A program made the position numbers and the translations under genes. The notes below the pieces were generated by a model, which was not told the origin of the DNA, ran no database searches, and saw nothing but the letters and a program-made list of their open reading frames with translations. Below, piece by piece: positions 26,878-37,033 of a stretch of 64,000 nt of DNA. Location: the NCBI GenBank assembly GCA_942493145.1, contig OW818679.1, positions 1,984,001 through 2,048,000 of the forward strand, read 5' to 3'. Every line of letters begins with the position of its first letter. Positions within the stretch are counted from its first letter, which is position 1. This stretch comes from ENR-C20 sp942493145. Lineage in GTDB: Bacteria > Bacillota > Clostridia > Acetivibrionales > DTU013.

Positions 26878-27660
26878 CTATTTGTCAGGGAGTTCAAATA
26901 CTTTTGATATCCTTATTATTTCTAGTGTTCTACCCGTTTTTTCATCGATTTCGAGTATTACTGCATTAAACTGGACACTTCCAGTTGCTACTTCAAACTT
27001 GACAGGCATCCTTTTAAGGAACTTTTCAATTATGATATCCCTATCGACACCGAGGATGCCCTCATATGGTCCTGTCATGCCCACATCCGTTATGAAGGAA
27101 GTCCCGAATGAAAGTATCTTTTCATCAGCTGTCTGTACATGGGTATGAGTGCCTAAGACGCTGCTGACCCGACCGTCAAGATACCATGCAAGGGCTGCTT
27201 TCTCTGATGTTGCCTCTGCATGCATGTCAATTATGATGACTTTAACATGCTTCTTAAGGTATTCCAATTCCTTTTCTGCAGCTCTGAAAGGGCAGTCAAG
27301 GTAATCCATATAAACTCTGCCCAGGAGGTTTATGACACCGACTTTACCATCGATTATGACAGAACCATTTCCAGGGATATCAGAAGGATAATTAGCCGGT
27401 CTTACAATTTTCCTGTCGGAATCGATGAAATTAAGCACTTCCCTTTTTGACCAGGCATGGTTTCCAAGTGTAATCGCATCAACACCATATTTATAAAGTT
27501 CCTGAGCGATGACACTGGTTATACCGGCTCCTGCAGCTGCATTTTCACCATTGGCAATACAATAGTCGAAGGCATAATCCTTTTTCATTGTCGCTATCAT
27601 CTCTTTTGCTGCCCGTCTTCCAGGGCTTCCATATATGTCTCCGATAAACAGGATCTTCAA
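26878..27660 (-). CDS. ymdB: YmdB family metallophosphoesterase (TIGR00282)
   Basis: A 260-residue metal-dependent phosphodiesterase; the Bacillus homologue hydrolyses cyclic nucleotides, binds RNase Y and affects biofilm and motility choice. Metal-binding motifs are ILFIGDIYGSPGRRA, ANGENAAAGAGIT, TLGNHAWSKRE, IDMHAEATSEK and GTHTHVQTADE. I start at the TTG at 27660, nine bases after GGGAGG; the longer ATG frame adds an unlikely hydrophobic extension. Its position directly downstream of rny, separated by a terminator, mirrors the rny-ymdB order in Bacillus. Confidence 0.93.
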   Translation of the reverse strand: MKILFIGDIYGSPGRRAAKEMIATMKKDYAFDYCIANGENAAAGAGITSVIAQELYKYGVDAITLGNHAWSKREVLNFIDSDRKIVRPANYPSDIPGNGSVIIDGKVGVINLLGRVYMDYLDCPFRAAEKELEYLKKHVKVIIIDMHAEATSEKAALAWYLDGRVSSVLGTHTHVQTADEKILSFGTSFITDVGMTGPYEGILGVDRDIIIEKFLKRMPVKFEVATGSVQFNAVILEIDEKTGRTLEIIRISKVFELPDK

Positions 27661-27732
27661 GGATTTCTGCCTCCCCAAGTATTCAAATTTAAAATTGAGA
27701 TTATTAATACCCAAATAATAGTATAATAATAA

Positions 27733-27764
27733 CACAAAAAGCGTGTATGGACACGCTTTTTGTG
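27733..27764 (-). terminator. Terminator between rny and ymdB
   Basis: A perfect 14-bp stem, CACAAAAAGCGTGT with a four-base loop and its complement. The A/T ends make it work in either direction; it ends the rny transcript here. Confidence 0.88.
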
Positions 27765-27796
27765 ATTCAAACAAGTGATTATAGATTTCAAAATTA

Positions 27797-29368
27797 TTAT
27801 TTGGCGTATTCTATTGCTCTGCTTTCTCTAATGACATTAACCTTTATCTGCCCGGGATATTCGAGCTCTGTCTCTATCTTCTTTACAATATCCCTTGCTT
27901 TCAAAGCTATTTCATCATCAGCTACATCTTCGGGTTTGACGATGATCCTGATTTCCCTGCCTGCCTGTATGGCATAGCATTTTTCAACTCCCGGGAAGGA
28001 AATTGCAATTTCCTCCAGCTTCTGAATCCTCTTTATATATGTTTCAAGAGTCTCTCTCCTTGCGCCGGGTCTTGCTGCCGAAATTGAATCGGCTGCCTGG
28101 ACAAGAACAGCTGTGATGGTTGTGGGTTCAGTATCACCGTGATGGGCAGCTATAGCATTGACTACATCATTGCCTTCCTTGTATCTCTTTGCAAGATCTA
28201 CACCTATCGTGACATGGGAGCCTTCAACCTCGTGGTCAACTGCCTTGCCTATGTCATGCAGGAGACCGGCCCTTCGCGCAAGTACCACGTCGGTACCAAG
28301 TTCTGCCGCCATGAGACCTGCCAGCCTCGATACCTCAATGGAATGATTCAGTACGTTCTGGCCGTAGCTTGTTCTGAATTTGAGTCTTCCAAGAAGCTTT
28401 ATGACTTCCGGATGTATTCCATGTACATTGGTTTCGAATGTAGCACGTTCGCCTTCCTGGCGTATAGTGTTCTCTACTTCCTTCTTTGCTTTTTCTACCA
28501 TTTCCTCAATTCTAGCCGGATGAATTCTTCCATCAAGAATCAGCTTTTCAAGAGTTATCCTTGCTACTTCCCTTCTTATGGGGTCAAACCCTGAAAGTAT
28601 TACAGCTTCGGGAGTATCGTCTATTATGAGGTCGATACCTGTCATGGTTTCAAGAGCACGTATGTTCCTGCCTTCACGTCCGATGATTCTGCCTTTCATC
28701 TCATCGTTCGGAAGCGGTACGACTGAAACGGTAGATTCAGACACATGATCTGCTGCGCATTTCTGTATGGCTATGGCGATTATGTCACGAGCCTTCATGT
28801 CTGCTTCTTCCTTGGCCTTGGCTTCAAGTTCCTTTACCAGAATTGCAAGTTCATGTTTTACATCATCTTCAACATTCTTGATTAGATATTGCTTGGCATC
28901 CTCTACAGACAAACCGGAAATCCTTTCAAGTTCTTCAAGCTGCTTTTTCTGAAGTTCTGCAACCTTTTCCTGAACCAGTTGAACATCCTTGTTTTTCTTA
29001 TTAAGTGCCTCTTCTTTCTGCTCAAGGGTTTCTACCTTTTTATCGAGGGTCTCTTCTTTCTGGACGAGTCTTCTTTCCTGCCTTTGTATCTCATTACGGC
29101 GTTCTTTGATTTCCCTGTCCAGTTCGATCCTGCTTCTGTGAATTTCCTCTTTGGCTTCCAGAAGCGCTTCCCTCTTTTTACCTTCAGCCGTCTTTAGCGC
29201 CTCACTCAATATTCTCTTTGATTCCTGCTCTGCACTTCCAATCTCAGCCTCTGCGTGCACTTTTCTTCGTTTGTAACCTGCACGGAACGATATAAATGAA
29301 GCAAGTACTGCAATAACTAAGCCAACTAAAAACCCAATCAAATAATTAACTAATAATATAGCACACAC
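27797..29368 (-). CDS. rny: ribonuclease Y
   Basis: The membrane-anchored endoribonuclease that starts mRNA decay. The 523 residues show an N-terminal membrane helix (about 5-28), a long Glu/Lys/Arg coiled coil (about 30-190), a KH domain with GRIIGREGRNIRALE, and an HD domain with the metal motif GLLHDIGKAVDHEVEGSH. The coding frame opens at a GTG that overlaps the ribosome site AAGGAGG, so the exact initiation codon is unclear; no better in-frame start with proper spacing is seen. ymdB follows, and the YlbF-family gene at 444-887 encodes a possible regulator of this enzyme. Confidence 0.96.
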   Translation of the reverse strand: MCAILLVNYLIGFLVGLVIAVLASFISFRAGYKRRKVHAEAEIGSAEQESKRILSEALKTAEGKKREALLEAKEEIHRSRIELDREIKERRNEIQRQERRLVQKEETLDKKVETLEQKEEALNKKNKDVQLVQEKVAELQKKQLEELERISGLSVEDAKQYLIKNVEDDVKHELAILVKELEAKAKEEADMKARDIIAIAIQKCAADHVSESTVSVVPLPNDEMKGRIIGREGRNIRALETMTGIDLIIDDTPEAVILSGFDPIRREVARITLEKLILDGRIHPARIEEMVEKAKKEVENTIRQEGERATFETNVHGIHPEVIKLLGRLKFRTSYGQNVLNHSIEVSRLAGLMAAELGTDVVLARRAGLLHDIGKAVDHEVEGSHVTIGVDLAKRYKEGNDVVNAIAAHHGDTEPTTITAVLVQAADSISAARPGARRETLETYIKRIQKLEEIAISFPGVEKCYAIQAGREIRIIVKPEDVADDEIALKARDIVKKIETELEYPGQIKVNVIRESRAIEYAK

Positions 29369-29489
29369 CTCCTTATTCAGTTTTCAATGGTCATACCGGA
29401 ATTAATTCCGGATATTGCTTGCATTATGTTGCGTTAAGAAGCTTGTAGCCTCAAACACAGATTAATTGTAAACTTTTTTAAAATTTATG

Positions 29490-31412
29490 TCAATGCTTCA
29501 TCCCTTTTTTCCTGTCTCTGCCTTTTTTGAAGCTATCTTCTCCTTTGTTAATACCTTCGTAGCTTTTTTTCTTATAGCCGCCTTTGCTGTATTGTACTTC
29601 CGGCCGGATGAGGCATTTCCCTCCAAAGCCAATCAGATCGCTTCTTCCTGCTTCGATAAGGGCTTGTTTCACTATTGCATGGTTTTCTTTTTTACGGTAC
29701 TGCAGCAAAGCCCGCTGCATGGCTTTTTCCTTCTGCGATTTAGGAACATAAACAGGTCTCATGTTTCTTGGGTCTATTCCGGTATAAAACATGCAGGTGG
29801 AAAGGGTTCCGGGTGTAGGATAGAAATCCTGCACCTGCTCTGGCGAATAATTGGTGTCACGCAGGTATTCCGCCAACTCGACTGCAGCATTCAGATCGCT
29901 TCCTGGGTGGCTTGAAACAAGGTATGGCACCAGATACTGTTCCTTTCCTATCTTCCTGTTTATATCATAAAATTTACTTACAAAACGGTCGTAAAGCTGC
30001 ATTCCCGGCTTACCCATCTTTTCGAGAACCTTTTCGGAAACATGCTCCGGAGCAACCTTGAGCTGGCCACTGATATGATGCTCGCATAGTTCCCAAAAGA
30101 AAGCGTCGTCCTTGTCCAGCATAAGATAATCATATCTGATCCCAGATCTGACAAACACCTTTTTTACTTCAGGCAGCTCTCTGAGTTTCCGTAGAAGGCT
30201 GAGATATTCACTATGATCCACTTTAAGGTTTTTGCAGGGTGCCGGGTACAAACATTGTCTGTCTTTACAGACTCCGTGTTTCTTCTGCTTTTCACAGGCT
30301 ATATTCCTGAAGTTCGCCGTAGGTCCGCCTACATCGTGTATATACCCCTTAAAATTGGGCATCCATGTAAGCTTCTTCGCTTCGTTTATTACAGATGACT
30401 GGCTCCTTTTCTGTATGGCTCTTCCCTGGTGAAAGTTGAGGGCGCAGAAGGAACAGCCGCCGTAACAGCCCCTGTGACTGGTAAGGCTGAATTCAACTTC
30501 ATTGATGGCTGGAATGCCTCCATATTGGTCATATTGCGGATGCCATGAACGTTCAAATGGAAGTGAATATATCCTGTCCATATCTTTTTCTGTCAGTGGG
30601 TATACAGGTGGATTCTGTATCAGGTACCTGTCGCCGTGCTTTTGAATCAGAACCTTTCCGTTTAATGCGTCCTGCTCGTTATACTGGGCCATGAACGCTT
30701 TTGCATATTCAGTTTTATTTGAAGAAACCTCATCATAACCTTGAATCTCAAGAACTGCTGGATCTCCTTCAATTTCGTTTTCGTAGTTCCCGGGAAGTTG
30801 ATCCAATGGAGCCATATAGCAGGTTCCGCGGACATTTCTTATTTCACCGGGTGGTATTCCTTTAGCCAAAAGCTTCGCTATCTCAGTCAGAGGCTTTTCA
30901 CCCATCCCATATACGAGAAGGTCAGCTTTTGAATCAACAAGTATCGAACGTCTTACTTTGTCATCCCAGTAGTCGTAATGTGCAAACCTTCTAAGGCTGG
31001 CTTCGATTCCTCCGATTATAACGGGCACTCCCTTGAATATCTCCCTGATCTTGTTTGAATATACTATTACAGCCCTGTCGGGCCTGTATCCGGCTTTTCC
31101 GCCGGGCGAATAGCTGTCGTTGCTTCTTATCCTTTTGCTTGCGGTATAGTGGTTAACCATTGAATCAATAACACCTGACGAAATGAGAACTGCGTATTTA
31201 GGACATCCTAACGTCGTAAAGTCATTATTATTCTTCCAGTCGGGCTGTGCAATGATTCCTACCTTATATCCTTCGTTTTCCAGGACTCTTGTTATGATTG
31301 CATGGCCAAAGCTGGGATGATCTACATATGCATCACCGCTGATATATAAAAAATCGAGCTGTTCCCAGCCCCTATCATTCATATCTTGTCTGTTTACCGG
31401 TAAAAATGGCAT
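29490..31412 (-). CDS. YgiQ family radical SAM protein (UPF0313)
   Basis: A 640-residue radical SAM protein of the YgiQ family, whose reaction is unknown. An N-terminal B12-like binding region includes DFLYISGDAYVDHPSFGHA. The cluster motif HRGCYGGCSFCALNFHQGR gives CxxxCxxC, followed by GRAIQKRS and KVAPEHVSEKVL. The C-terminal 60 residues are strongly basic (KKKSYEGINKGEDSFKKGRD), common in this family. The ATG at 31412 has AAGGAG 12 bases upstream, slightly long. It is a separate unit between the TPR gene and rny. Confidence 0.92.
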   Translation of the reverse strand: MPFLPVNRQDMNDRGWEQLDFLYISGDAYVDHPSFGHAIITRVLENEGYKVGIIAQPDWKNNNDFTTLGCPKYAVLISSGVIDSMVNHYTASKRIRSNDSYSPGGKAGYRPDRAVIVYSNKIREIFKGVPVIIGGIEASLRRFAHYDYWDDKVRRSILVDSKADLLVYGMGEKPLTEIAKLLAKGIPPGEIRNVRGTCYMAPLDQLPGNYENEIEGDPAVLEIQGYDEVSSNKTEYAKAFMAQYNEQDALNGKVLIQKHGDRYLIQNPPVYPLTEKDMDRIYSLPFERSWHPQYDQYGGIPAINEVEFSLTSHRGCYGGCSFCALNFHQGRAIQKRSQSSVINEAKKLTWMPNFKGYIHDVGGPTANFRNIACEKQKKHGVCKDRQCLYPAPCKNLKVDHSEYLSLLRKLRELPEVKKVFVRSGIRYDYLMLDKDDAFFWELCEHHISGQLKVAPEHVSEKVLEKMGKPGMQLYDRFVSKFYDINRKIGKEQYLVPYLVSSHPGSDLNAAVELAEYLRDTNYSPEQVQDFYPTPGTLSTCMFYTGIDPRNMRPVYVPKSQKEKAMQRALLQYRKKENHAIVKQALIEAGRSDLIGFGGKCLIRPEVQYSKGGYKKKSYEGINKGEDSFKKGRDRKKGMKH

Positions 31413-31488
31413 TTGCTTTTTATTCTCCTTATTAATTACGTTACAGTTATTTTATCACGGACTATATGTATACTATTATTAAAATGTA

Positions 31489-33216
31489 TCAGAACACAAG
31501 CTCTTTGAAGGCAGATTTATTTCTGATAGCTGCAAAGGCTTTATTCTGAGATGCTTCATTCTTTATTCCAGGCTCGGATTCAATTGCCAGCCTGAGCATT
31601 TCAACAGCTTCGTCATATTTTCCAAGCAGGCAATAAACTTCTGAACTGCCATATAGCAGACCACTGTCTGTGGGATTATGTTCAAGTCCCTTTATATATG
31701 CTTCCAGTGCGTCATTATAATACCTTATCTCTTTCAGAGCTGCCCCAAGATAGCCATAAACCTCCTGTTCATCAGGCTTGATCTCAACGGCCTTCCTGAA
31801 CGCCTCAACTGCTTCGATTATATTGCCTGCATCTGACAAGGCAATTCCCATGTTTAAGTAAAGACCGGCGCTTGAAGGTATGTTTGAAACACCTTTTTCA
31901 TAAACCACCAATGCCTCATCAAGCCTTCCCATTGTTGAAAGAAGTACCCCAAGGTTGTTATAGGCACCGGCAAAATCCGGTTTTAATTCAATGCATCGAT
32001 TATAGGCTTCAATTGCTTCTTCTACACTATCAGTATCTTCAAGTGCAATTGCCATGTTATAACAGCTGTTGAAATGATCTGGATTTAGAACGAGAGCCTT
32101 TTGGAAGCACACAATGGAATCCTTTTTCAAACCCATCCTGTAAAACAGGCTTCCTTTATGGTAAAAACCTCTATGATCACCGGGTTTAAGCTCGGTGAAC
32201 CTTTCGTATGCATCAGCGGCTTCGCTGTTTCTGCCCAGTTTTCCATATATTTTCCCCAGTTCCTCATAGGAGTCATATGAGGATGGATCAAGCTTAATTT
32301 GATCCAGTAAATGTTTTATGGCTTCATCTAATCTGCCCATACCCGAATATAGTTTACCAAGGAGCAAATGGGTATTACGGGTTTCATCACACTGTTCCAG
32401 TGACTCAAGGTATATGTCTGCAGCTTTTTCAATTTTGCCTGAAGCTATCAGGCTGGCCGCTATATTCTCACGAGCTTGATAATATAAGGGATTAAGCTCA
32501 AGAGCTTTTCTGAATTCTACCTGTGCCGCATCGTAATTCCCAAGCATATATTGTGCATTTCCGTTGTTATAATGCACGATATGATTGGAATATCCTATTT
32601 CCTCGGATTTTTTATAATATTTTGTTGCTTCTGCATAATTGCCTGCAGTATAGAGCAGGGTTCCATAATTCATACAAATCAAAGCGTTCCTGCTTATTAA
32701 TCTGGCTAATATACTATAGATTTCAAGAGACTTTTGATAATCCTTCTTGCTGATTGAGGAATGGGCTGTACTCAAAACTCTTTTAAAACCCTTCACAAGT
32801 TCTGCATTATCTCCGGTCAAATCTTCAGAAGTTATTTCTGGAACCTGCATATCTCTAATTATGCTATTAAGGCCTTCTAAATTTCCTTCATATCCACTCA
32901 CCTTGTTTACAATGGGAGGCTTTTTCTCGACAAGCCCGGAAAAGGAACCGGATTCTCTTATCCTGTCTCTCATTTTAGCATAGTCTTTGATGAGGAATAT
33001 CACGGGAAGAAGCACTCCAAGCAAAACGTAGGTTGCTTCTATGACAGGAAGTACTGTAACATCATTGAAAAAAGAAAGTATGCCAATTGATGCCGCAAAT
33101 AACTGTGCTGCCAGGCTGATGAGCGAAACCAGCGTTTTCTTCATAATAGCCCGGTAAGCCATATATACAATCAATACCAGCATCAAAACAACTGCAAAAC
33201 CGCTTAATACAGACAT
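31489..33216 (-). CDS. membrane-anchored tetratricopeptide repeat protein
   Basis: About 575 residues. Three hydrophobic helices at the N-terminus (roughly 1-23, 28-50, 55-80) anchor it, and a linker leads to about 11 or 12 TPR units from residue 145 to the end. Typical units are NALICMNYGTLLYTAGNYAE, IVHYNNGNAQYMLGNYDAAQ and FAGAYNNLGVLLSTMGRLDE. TPR arrays bind other proteins; the partner is not known. I start at the ATG at 33216, five bases after AAGGAGG, instead of the longer frame that begins inside spoIIIE. It lies 10 bases downstream of spoIIIE and may share its transcript. Confidence 0.88.
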   Translation of the reverse strand: MSVLSGFAVVLMLVLIVYMAYRAIMKKTLVSLISLAAQLFAASIGILSFFNDVTVLPVIEATYVLLGVLLPVIFLIKDYAKMRDRIRESGSFSGLVEKKPPIVNKVSGYEGNLEGLNSIIRDMQVPEITSEDLTGDNAELVKGFKRVLSTAHSSISKKDYQKSLEIYSILARLISRNALICMNYGTLLYTAGNYAEATKYYKKSEEIGYSNHIVHYNNGNAQYMLGNYDAAQVEFRKALELNPLYYQARENIAASLIASGKIEKAADIYLESLEQCDETRNTHLLLGKLYSGMGRLDEAIKHLLDQIKLDPSSYDSYEELGKIYGKLGRNSEAADAYERFTELKPGDHRGFYHKGSLFYRMGLKKDSIVCFQKALVLNPDHFNSCYNMAIALEDTDSVEEAIEAYNRCIELKPDFAGAYNNLGVLLSTMGRLDEALVVYEKGVSNIPSSAGLYLNMGIALSDAGNIIEAVEAFRKAVEIKPDEQEVYGYLGAALKEIRYYNDALEAYIKGLEHNPTDSGLLYGSSEVYCLLGKYDEAVEMLRLAIESEPGIKNEASQNKAFAAIRNKSAFKELVF

Positions 33217-33226
33217 TACGGCCTCC

Positions 33227-35656
33227 TTATTGTTTCTGGGACATCTGCAGTTCATGCCACTCCTGTTTCGATATCAGGATCTGTCTGGGTTTACTGCCTT
33301 CATAGCCCCCAATTATGCCCCTTGCTTCCATCTGGTCTACTATCCTTGCTGCTCTCGCATATCCGACCTTGAATTTCCTTTGTATGAGAGACACTGAGGC
33401 TTGTCCTGCCTCAACGACCAACTCTATGGCTCTTGGTAGCAGTTCATCATTATCACCGTCATCGTTTTTGGTTGAAGTATTTTCGCTGTTGATTTCCTCA
33501 ATTATCGAATCATCATATTCGGCGCTGCCTTGTGTCTTAACGAACTCAACCACCTTCTCAACCTCAGCGTCTGTTATGTTGGCTCCCTGTATACGGACAG
33601 GCTTCTGTCTTCCAACCGGATGGAAAAGCATGTCTCCCCTTCCCAGGAGTTTTTCGGCTCCAGCCATGTCGAGTATTGTTCGTGAGTCGATATGGGAAGT
33701 TACTGCGAAGGATATCCTTGATGGTATATTCGCCTTGATTACTCCGGTTATTACGTTTACTGATGGTCTTTGTGTTGCGATGACAAGATGCATTCCAGCA
33801 GCCCTTGCCATCTGAGCCAGCCTGCATATTGCATCCTCGACATCGTTAGGTGCGACCATCATCAGATCCGCCAGCTCATCTATTATTATAACTATCTGGG
33901 GCAGCAATGTCTGTTCCCCGTTCTTTTTCATCAATTCATTGTATCCGTTGAGGTCTCTTACTGATTTTTCAGCAAAAAGCTTGTACCTGTTAACCATCTC
34001 CTGTACAGCCCAGTTTAGGGCGCCTGCAGCCTTTTTGGGTTCAGTAACAACAGGTATGAGCAGGTGCGGGATGCCATTATAAACACCCAGCTCAACCACC
34101 TTTGGATCGATCATCAACAATTTAACCTCTTCAGGTGATGCTTTGTAAAGTATGCTGGTGATAAGGCTGTTGATGCATACACTCTTTCCTGAACCTGTAG
34201 CTCCAGCGATAAGCAAATGAGGCATTTTTGCAATATCTGCAATTATGCATTCGCCTGAAATATCCTTCCCTATCGCAAATGATATTTTAGAAGGATGTTT
34301 TTCGAATTCGTTTGTTTCAAGTACTTCCCTCAAAGTCACCATATTGGTTTCTTTGTTAGGTACCTCAATTCCTATTGCGGCTTTTCCTGGAATAGGTGCT
34401 TCTATCCTTACACCTGAAGCTGCAAGATTGAGAGAAATATCATCGGAAAGGCTTACTATCCTGCTTACCTTGACACCGGCACTTGGCTGCAGTTCATATC
34501 TGGTGACTGTAGGCCCGCGTGTTACATTGACTACCTTTGCTGAAACACCGAAGTTGCCCAGAGTTTCCTCAAGCTTCTTGGCCCCTTCTATTACCTGGTT
34601 CCTGTAGGCTTTCGAATTGTTTCCGTTTTCGATGTTTGCCTTTAGCAGATCATATGGCGGTTTTCTGTATGGTGTTGGAGTGTGTACCTGATGATGCGTA
34701 TCAATAGCGATCGGTTTGATTTTTTCCGTTTTAACAGCTTTTTCAAGCTTTTCCTGGCTATCCTGAATTACTGATTTGTCAAATTTGTCAGAATTTTTAA
34801 TACGTTTCGATCTTATATCTTCAATTGTAAATCCTTCATTGAGTTCATTGTAATCAATTGAATCAATTGCATCACCTGAAAAATAACTTAAATTCTTAGC
34901 TGCTGCAATGGAGCTGGACGAAAGCGCATCCTTTTCCTTACTGTTTTTAACTATTTCAAAGTCTATGATTTTTGATTTGTTTCGTGCTTTAGATATCGGT
35001 TCTTCCCCAAATGCCGATCCAATTTCAGATTCTTCAGAATCAGATACGAGCCTTCTCGTAAAAAGGCTTTTCAAATTCATAATAAAATTGGATATTGATG
35101 AGTTGGTTACAAGAATTATTTCAACCAGCGTAAGTGCGGTAAGTATTATGATTGCGCCTGTCTTTTGGAAAACCAAAAGAAACGGAAGGCTGAGAACACC
35201 GCCCAAAACTCCTCCACCCTTCATCTGTGCACCATCCACATAAAATTGTGTGATACAGGCGATCGGTTTAAGGTTATAATAAGCCTCCGGGGTGTAAATG
35301 AGTGATTGTACTATGGCCGATACAAGTATGAAAAGGAAGCACGAATGAAGTAAACGGCTTTTAAGATCATATTCTTTATGTTTTATTATCAGATAAGCGG
35401 CATAAGCAATGACCGCAAATGGAATTATCAGAGCAGGAAAACCCAGAAGGCCCAGTAGCACATCGCGTATGAAAACTCCGAACATTCCGGTGGTATTTTG
35501 TACATAAAAGCTTAGGAATAAAAGTAAACCAAAGGCCAGCAGGAGTATACCGCTTATTTCGTATCTGTGTCCGACCTTCATAATGTTTCCTGGATTCTTT
35601 AAAGTACTTGTATTATTGGTATTACTTTTTTTCTTTTGTATTTTTTTCCGTTTCAA
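33227..35656 (-). CDS. spoIIIE: FtsK/SpoIIIE family DNA translocase
   Basis: An 809-residue septal DNA pump that moves chromosome into the forespore or clears DNA from the division septum. Four membrane helices lie between about 30 and 200, then a variable linker, then the RecA-like motor with Walker A GATGSGKSVCIN, Walker B VIIIDELADLMM and FAVTSHIDSRTILD. The C-terminal gamma winged helix (AIELVVEAGQASVSLIQRKF) reads polarity sequences. The start is a TTG at 35656 after GGAGGTG. The order tepA-ylzJ-spoIIIE is the same as in Bacillus. Confidence 0.96.
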   Translation of the reverse strand: MKRKKIQKKKSNTNNTSTLKNPGNIMKVGHRYEISGILLLAFGLLLFLSFYVQNTTGMFGVFIRDVLLGLLGFPALIIPFAVIAYAAYLIIKHKEYDLKSRLLHSCFLFILVSAIVQSLIYTPEAYYNLKPIACITQFYVDGAQMKGGGVLGGVLSLPFLLVFQKTGAIIILTALTLVEIILVTNSSISNFIMNLKSLFTRRLVSDSEESEIGSAFGEEPISKARNKSKIIDFEIVKNSKEKDALSSSSIAAAKNLSYFSGDAIDSIDYNELNEGFTIEDIRSKRIKNSDKFDKSVIQDSQEKLEKAVKTEKIKPIAIDTHHQVHTPTPYRKPPYDLLKANIENGNNSKAYRNQVIEGAKKLEETLGNFGVSAKVVNVTRGPTVTRYELQPSAGVKVSRIVSLSDDISLNLAASGVRIEAPIPGKAAIGIEVPNKETNMVTLREVLETNEFEKHPSKISFAIGKDISGECIIADIAKMPHLLIAGATGSGKSVCINSLITSILYKASPEEVKLLMIDPKVVELGVYNGIPHLLIPVVTEPKKAAGALNWAVQEMVNRYKLFAEKSVRDLNGYNELMKKNGEQTLLPQIVIIIDELADLMMVAPNDVEDAICRLAQMARAAGMHLVIATQRPSVNVITGVIKANIPSRISFAVTSHIDSRTILDMAGAEKLLGRGDMLFHPVGRQKPVRIQGANITDAEVEKVVEFVKTQGSAEYDDSIIEEINSENTSTKNDDGDNDELLPRAIELVVEAGQASVSLIQRKFKVGYARAARIVDQMEARGIIGGYEGSKPRQILISKQEWHELQMSQKQ

Positions 35657-35776
35657 GATTTCACCTCCGGCATTGCATCAAAACAAATATACCATAAATT
35701 CTCATGGTTTTCTATATATTTGTTTTAACAACCGGTTGCTCAATTTGTTTCATTAGAAACGGCTCATAATGGAAAA

Positions 35777-35800
35777 AGCGCCAGGCACAATTCCGGCGCT
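35777..35800 (-). terminator. Terminator after ylzJ
   Basis: The stem AGCGCC-N12-GGCGCT with flanking A and T tracts lies 37 bases past the ylzJ stop. On the minus strand it runs into TTTTTCC. Confidence 0.7.
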
Positions 35801-35836
35801 TCGTTTTATTTTTCAAATCGTTAATCATTACCGGGT

Positions 35837-36064
35837 TCATTTGACAGTTATTCCATTAAGAATGCTTCCCGGCTGTAACATGGGATTTAAAAAGGCTTTG
35901 GGGGAAGTAGAGATTATTCTGACAATCCTGTAACTGTCATTTCCCTGTCTGGCCACCTGCAGCTTCTCCCCCATGTATTCAGTTTCAAAATACTCAGCTT
36001 CTTCAGATTTATTGCTTAAATCTCTGAAAACATATTCAACAGGTATAATTGAATATAAAATCAT
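35837..36064 (-). CDS. YlzJ-like protein
   Basis: A 75-residue protein starting MILYSIIPVEYVF, the pattern of the YlzJ-like family, with a central MGEKLQVARQGNDSYRIVRI and a C-terminal NPMLQPGS. Function is unknown. Its start at 36064 overlaps the tepA stop in an ATGA arrangement, implying coupled translation. The tepA-ylzJ-spoIIIE order conserved with Bacillus supports the call. The longer open frame upstream is a shadow of tepA. Confidence 0.82.
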   Translation of the reverse strand: MILYSIIPVEYVFRDLSNKSEEAEYFETEYMGEKLQVARQGNDSYRIVRIISTSPKAFLNPMLQPGSILNGITVK

Positions 36065-36906
36065 TGCAGCTGACCGCCTTTCACATTTTGCGTGATGTTG
36101 AATTTCATTGCCTCTTCCTCTGCACATCTGTTTGAATCGTTTAATTCTTCCGTTCCGTAGTTTCCTTTTACCATTGCCCTTTTCAAGGAAATGAGCTCAT
36201 ACAATTTGTCAAGAGCACAGGACAATCCTCCAACACTTGATATAATCCCATTTCTTACGGCCTCTTCACCGAAAAGCACAGTACCTACATCATTGGCCAG
36301 TTCACCTATCTTCAACATGAGTTCCCTGAATCTTTCCCGTGTTATACTGGAATTCTTTGTTACAAACTGGACTACCCTTTCCTGCATTTTATCGAAATAT
36401 TCATAAGTCTGCGGGACTCCAATCACCATACCATTAAGTCTGATAGGATGAATGGTCATTGTCGCAGATGGCGCTATAAACGAAAAGTCTGTAGAAACAG
36501 CCATCGGTACACCAATACTGTGTCCACCTCCCAATACAAGCGAAACTGTGGGCTTGGACATGCTGGATATCATTTCGGCAATTGCCAGACCAGCCTCTAC
36601 ATCTCCGCCGACTGTGTTCAGGATAAGCAAAAGGCCGTCAATTTCGATGTTTTCCTCAATTGCAACAAGTTGAGGTATAACATGTTCATACTTGGTAGTC
36701 TTGTTTTGAGGAGGCAATATGATATGTCCTTCGATCTGTCCTATGATTGTGAGACAGTGGATATTACCTCTGGGATTTGATATTACTGTCTTCCCGAATT
36801 CCTTAATTTCGTCTGTTTTAACTTTTTCTTCGCATTTTTCAGCTTCAATATTCTCGTTTGATTTCATTTTATCAAAAGTGACCTTGTTTTCATCGGAAAC
36901 TTGCAT
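36061..36906 (-). CDS. tepA: ClpP-like translocation-enhancing protease TepA
   Basis: A ClpP/crotonase-fold serine protease. About 281 residues. Nucleophile Ser lies in LGGGHSIGVPMA and the catalytic His in ATMTIHPIRLNG; LLILNTVGGDVEAGLAIAEM forms the oxyanion and substrate strand. An N-terminal acidic segment of about 40 residues precedes the core. The Bacillus homologue TepA helps protein export and spore development. I start at the ATG at 36906, six bases after GAGGTG. It overlaps ylzJ. An inverted-repeat element lies immediately upstream at 36940-37023. Confidence 0.9.
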   Translation of the reverse strand: MQVSDENKVTFDKMKSNENIEAEKCEEKVKTDEIKEFGKTVISNPRGNIHCLTIIGQIEGHIILPPQNKTTKYEHVIPQLVAIEENIEIDGLLLILNTVGGDVEAGLAIAEMISSMSKPTVSLVLGGGHSIGVPMAVSTDFSFIAPSATMTIHPIRLNGMVIGVPQTYEYFDKMQERVVQFVTKNSSITRERFRELMLKIGELANDVGTVLFGEEAVRNGIISSVGGLSCALDKLYELISLKRAMVKGNYGTEELNDSNRCAEEEAMKFNITQNVKGGQLQ

Positions 36907-36939
36907 ACAACACCTCGCAAATAAAATACTCATTGATAT

Positions 36940-37023
36940 ATAAGATGAACTAAATTATCCATACATATGCAAAATCACAAAACCTGATTTTGCTCAAAAG
37001 CCAATGAATTTTGTCCATCTTAT
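36940..37023. repeat. 84-bp element with 17-bp terminal inverted repeats
   Basis: ATAAGATGAACTAAATT (36940-36956) and the inverted copy at 37007-37023 match at 15 of 17 positions. Inside is a second perfect hairpin, GCAAAATCA and TGATTTTGC around a seven-base loop (about 36969-36993). It carries no coding sequence. The shape recalls a small MITE-like or regulatory element upstream of tepA. Confidence 0.55.
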
Positions 37024-37033
37024 GAATCAAGGA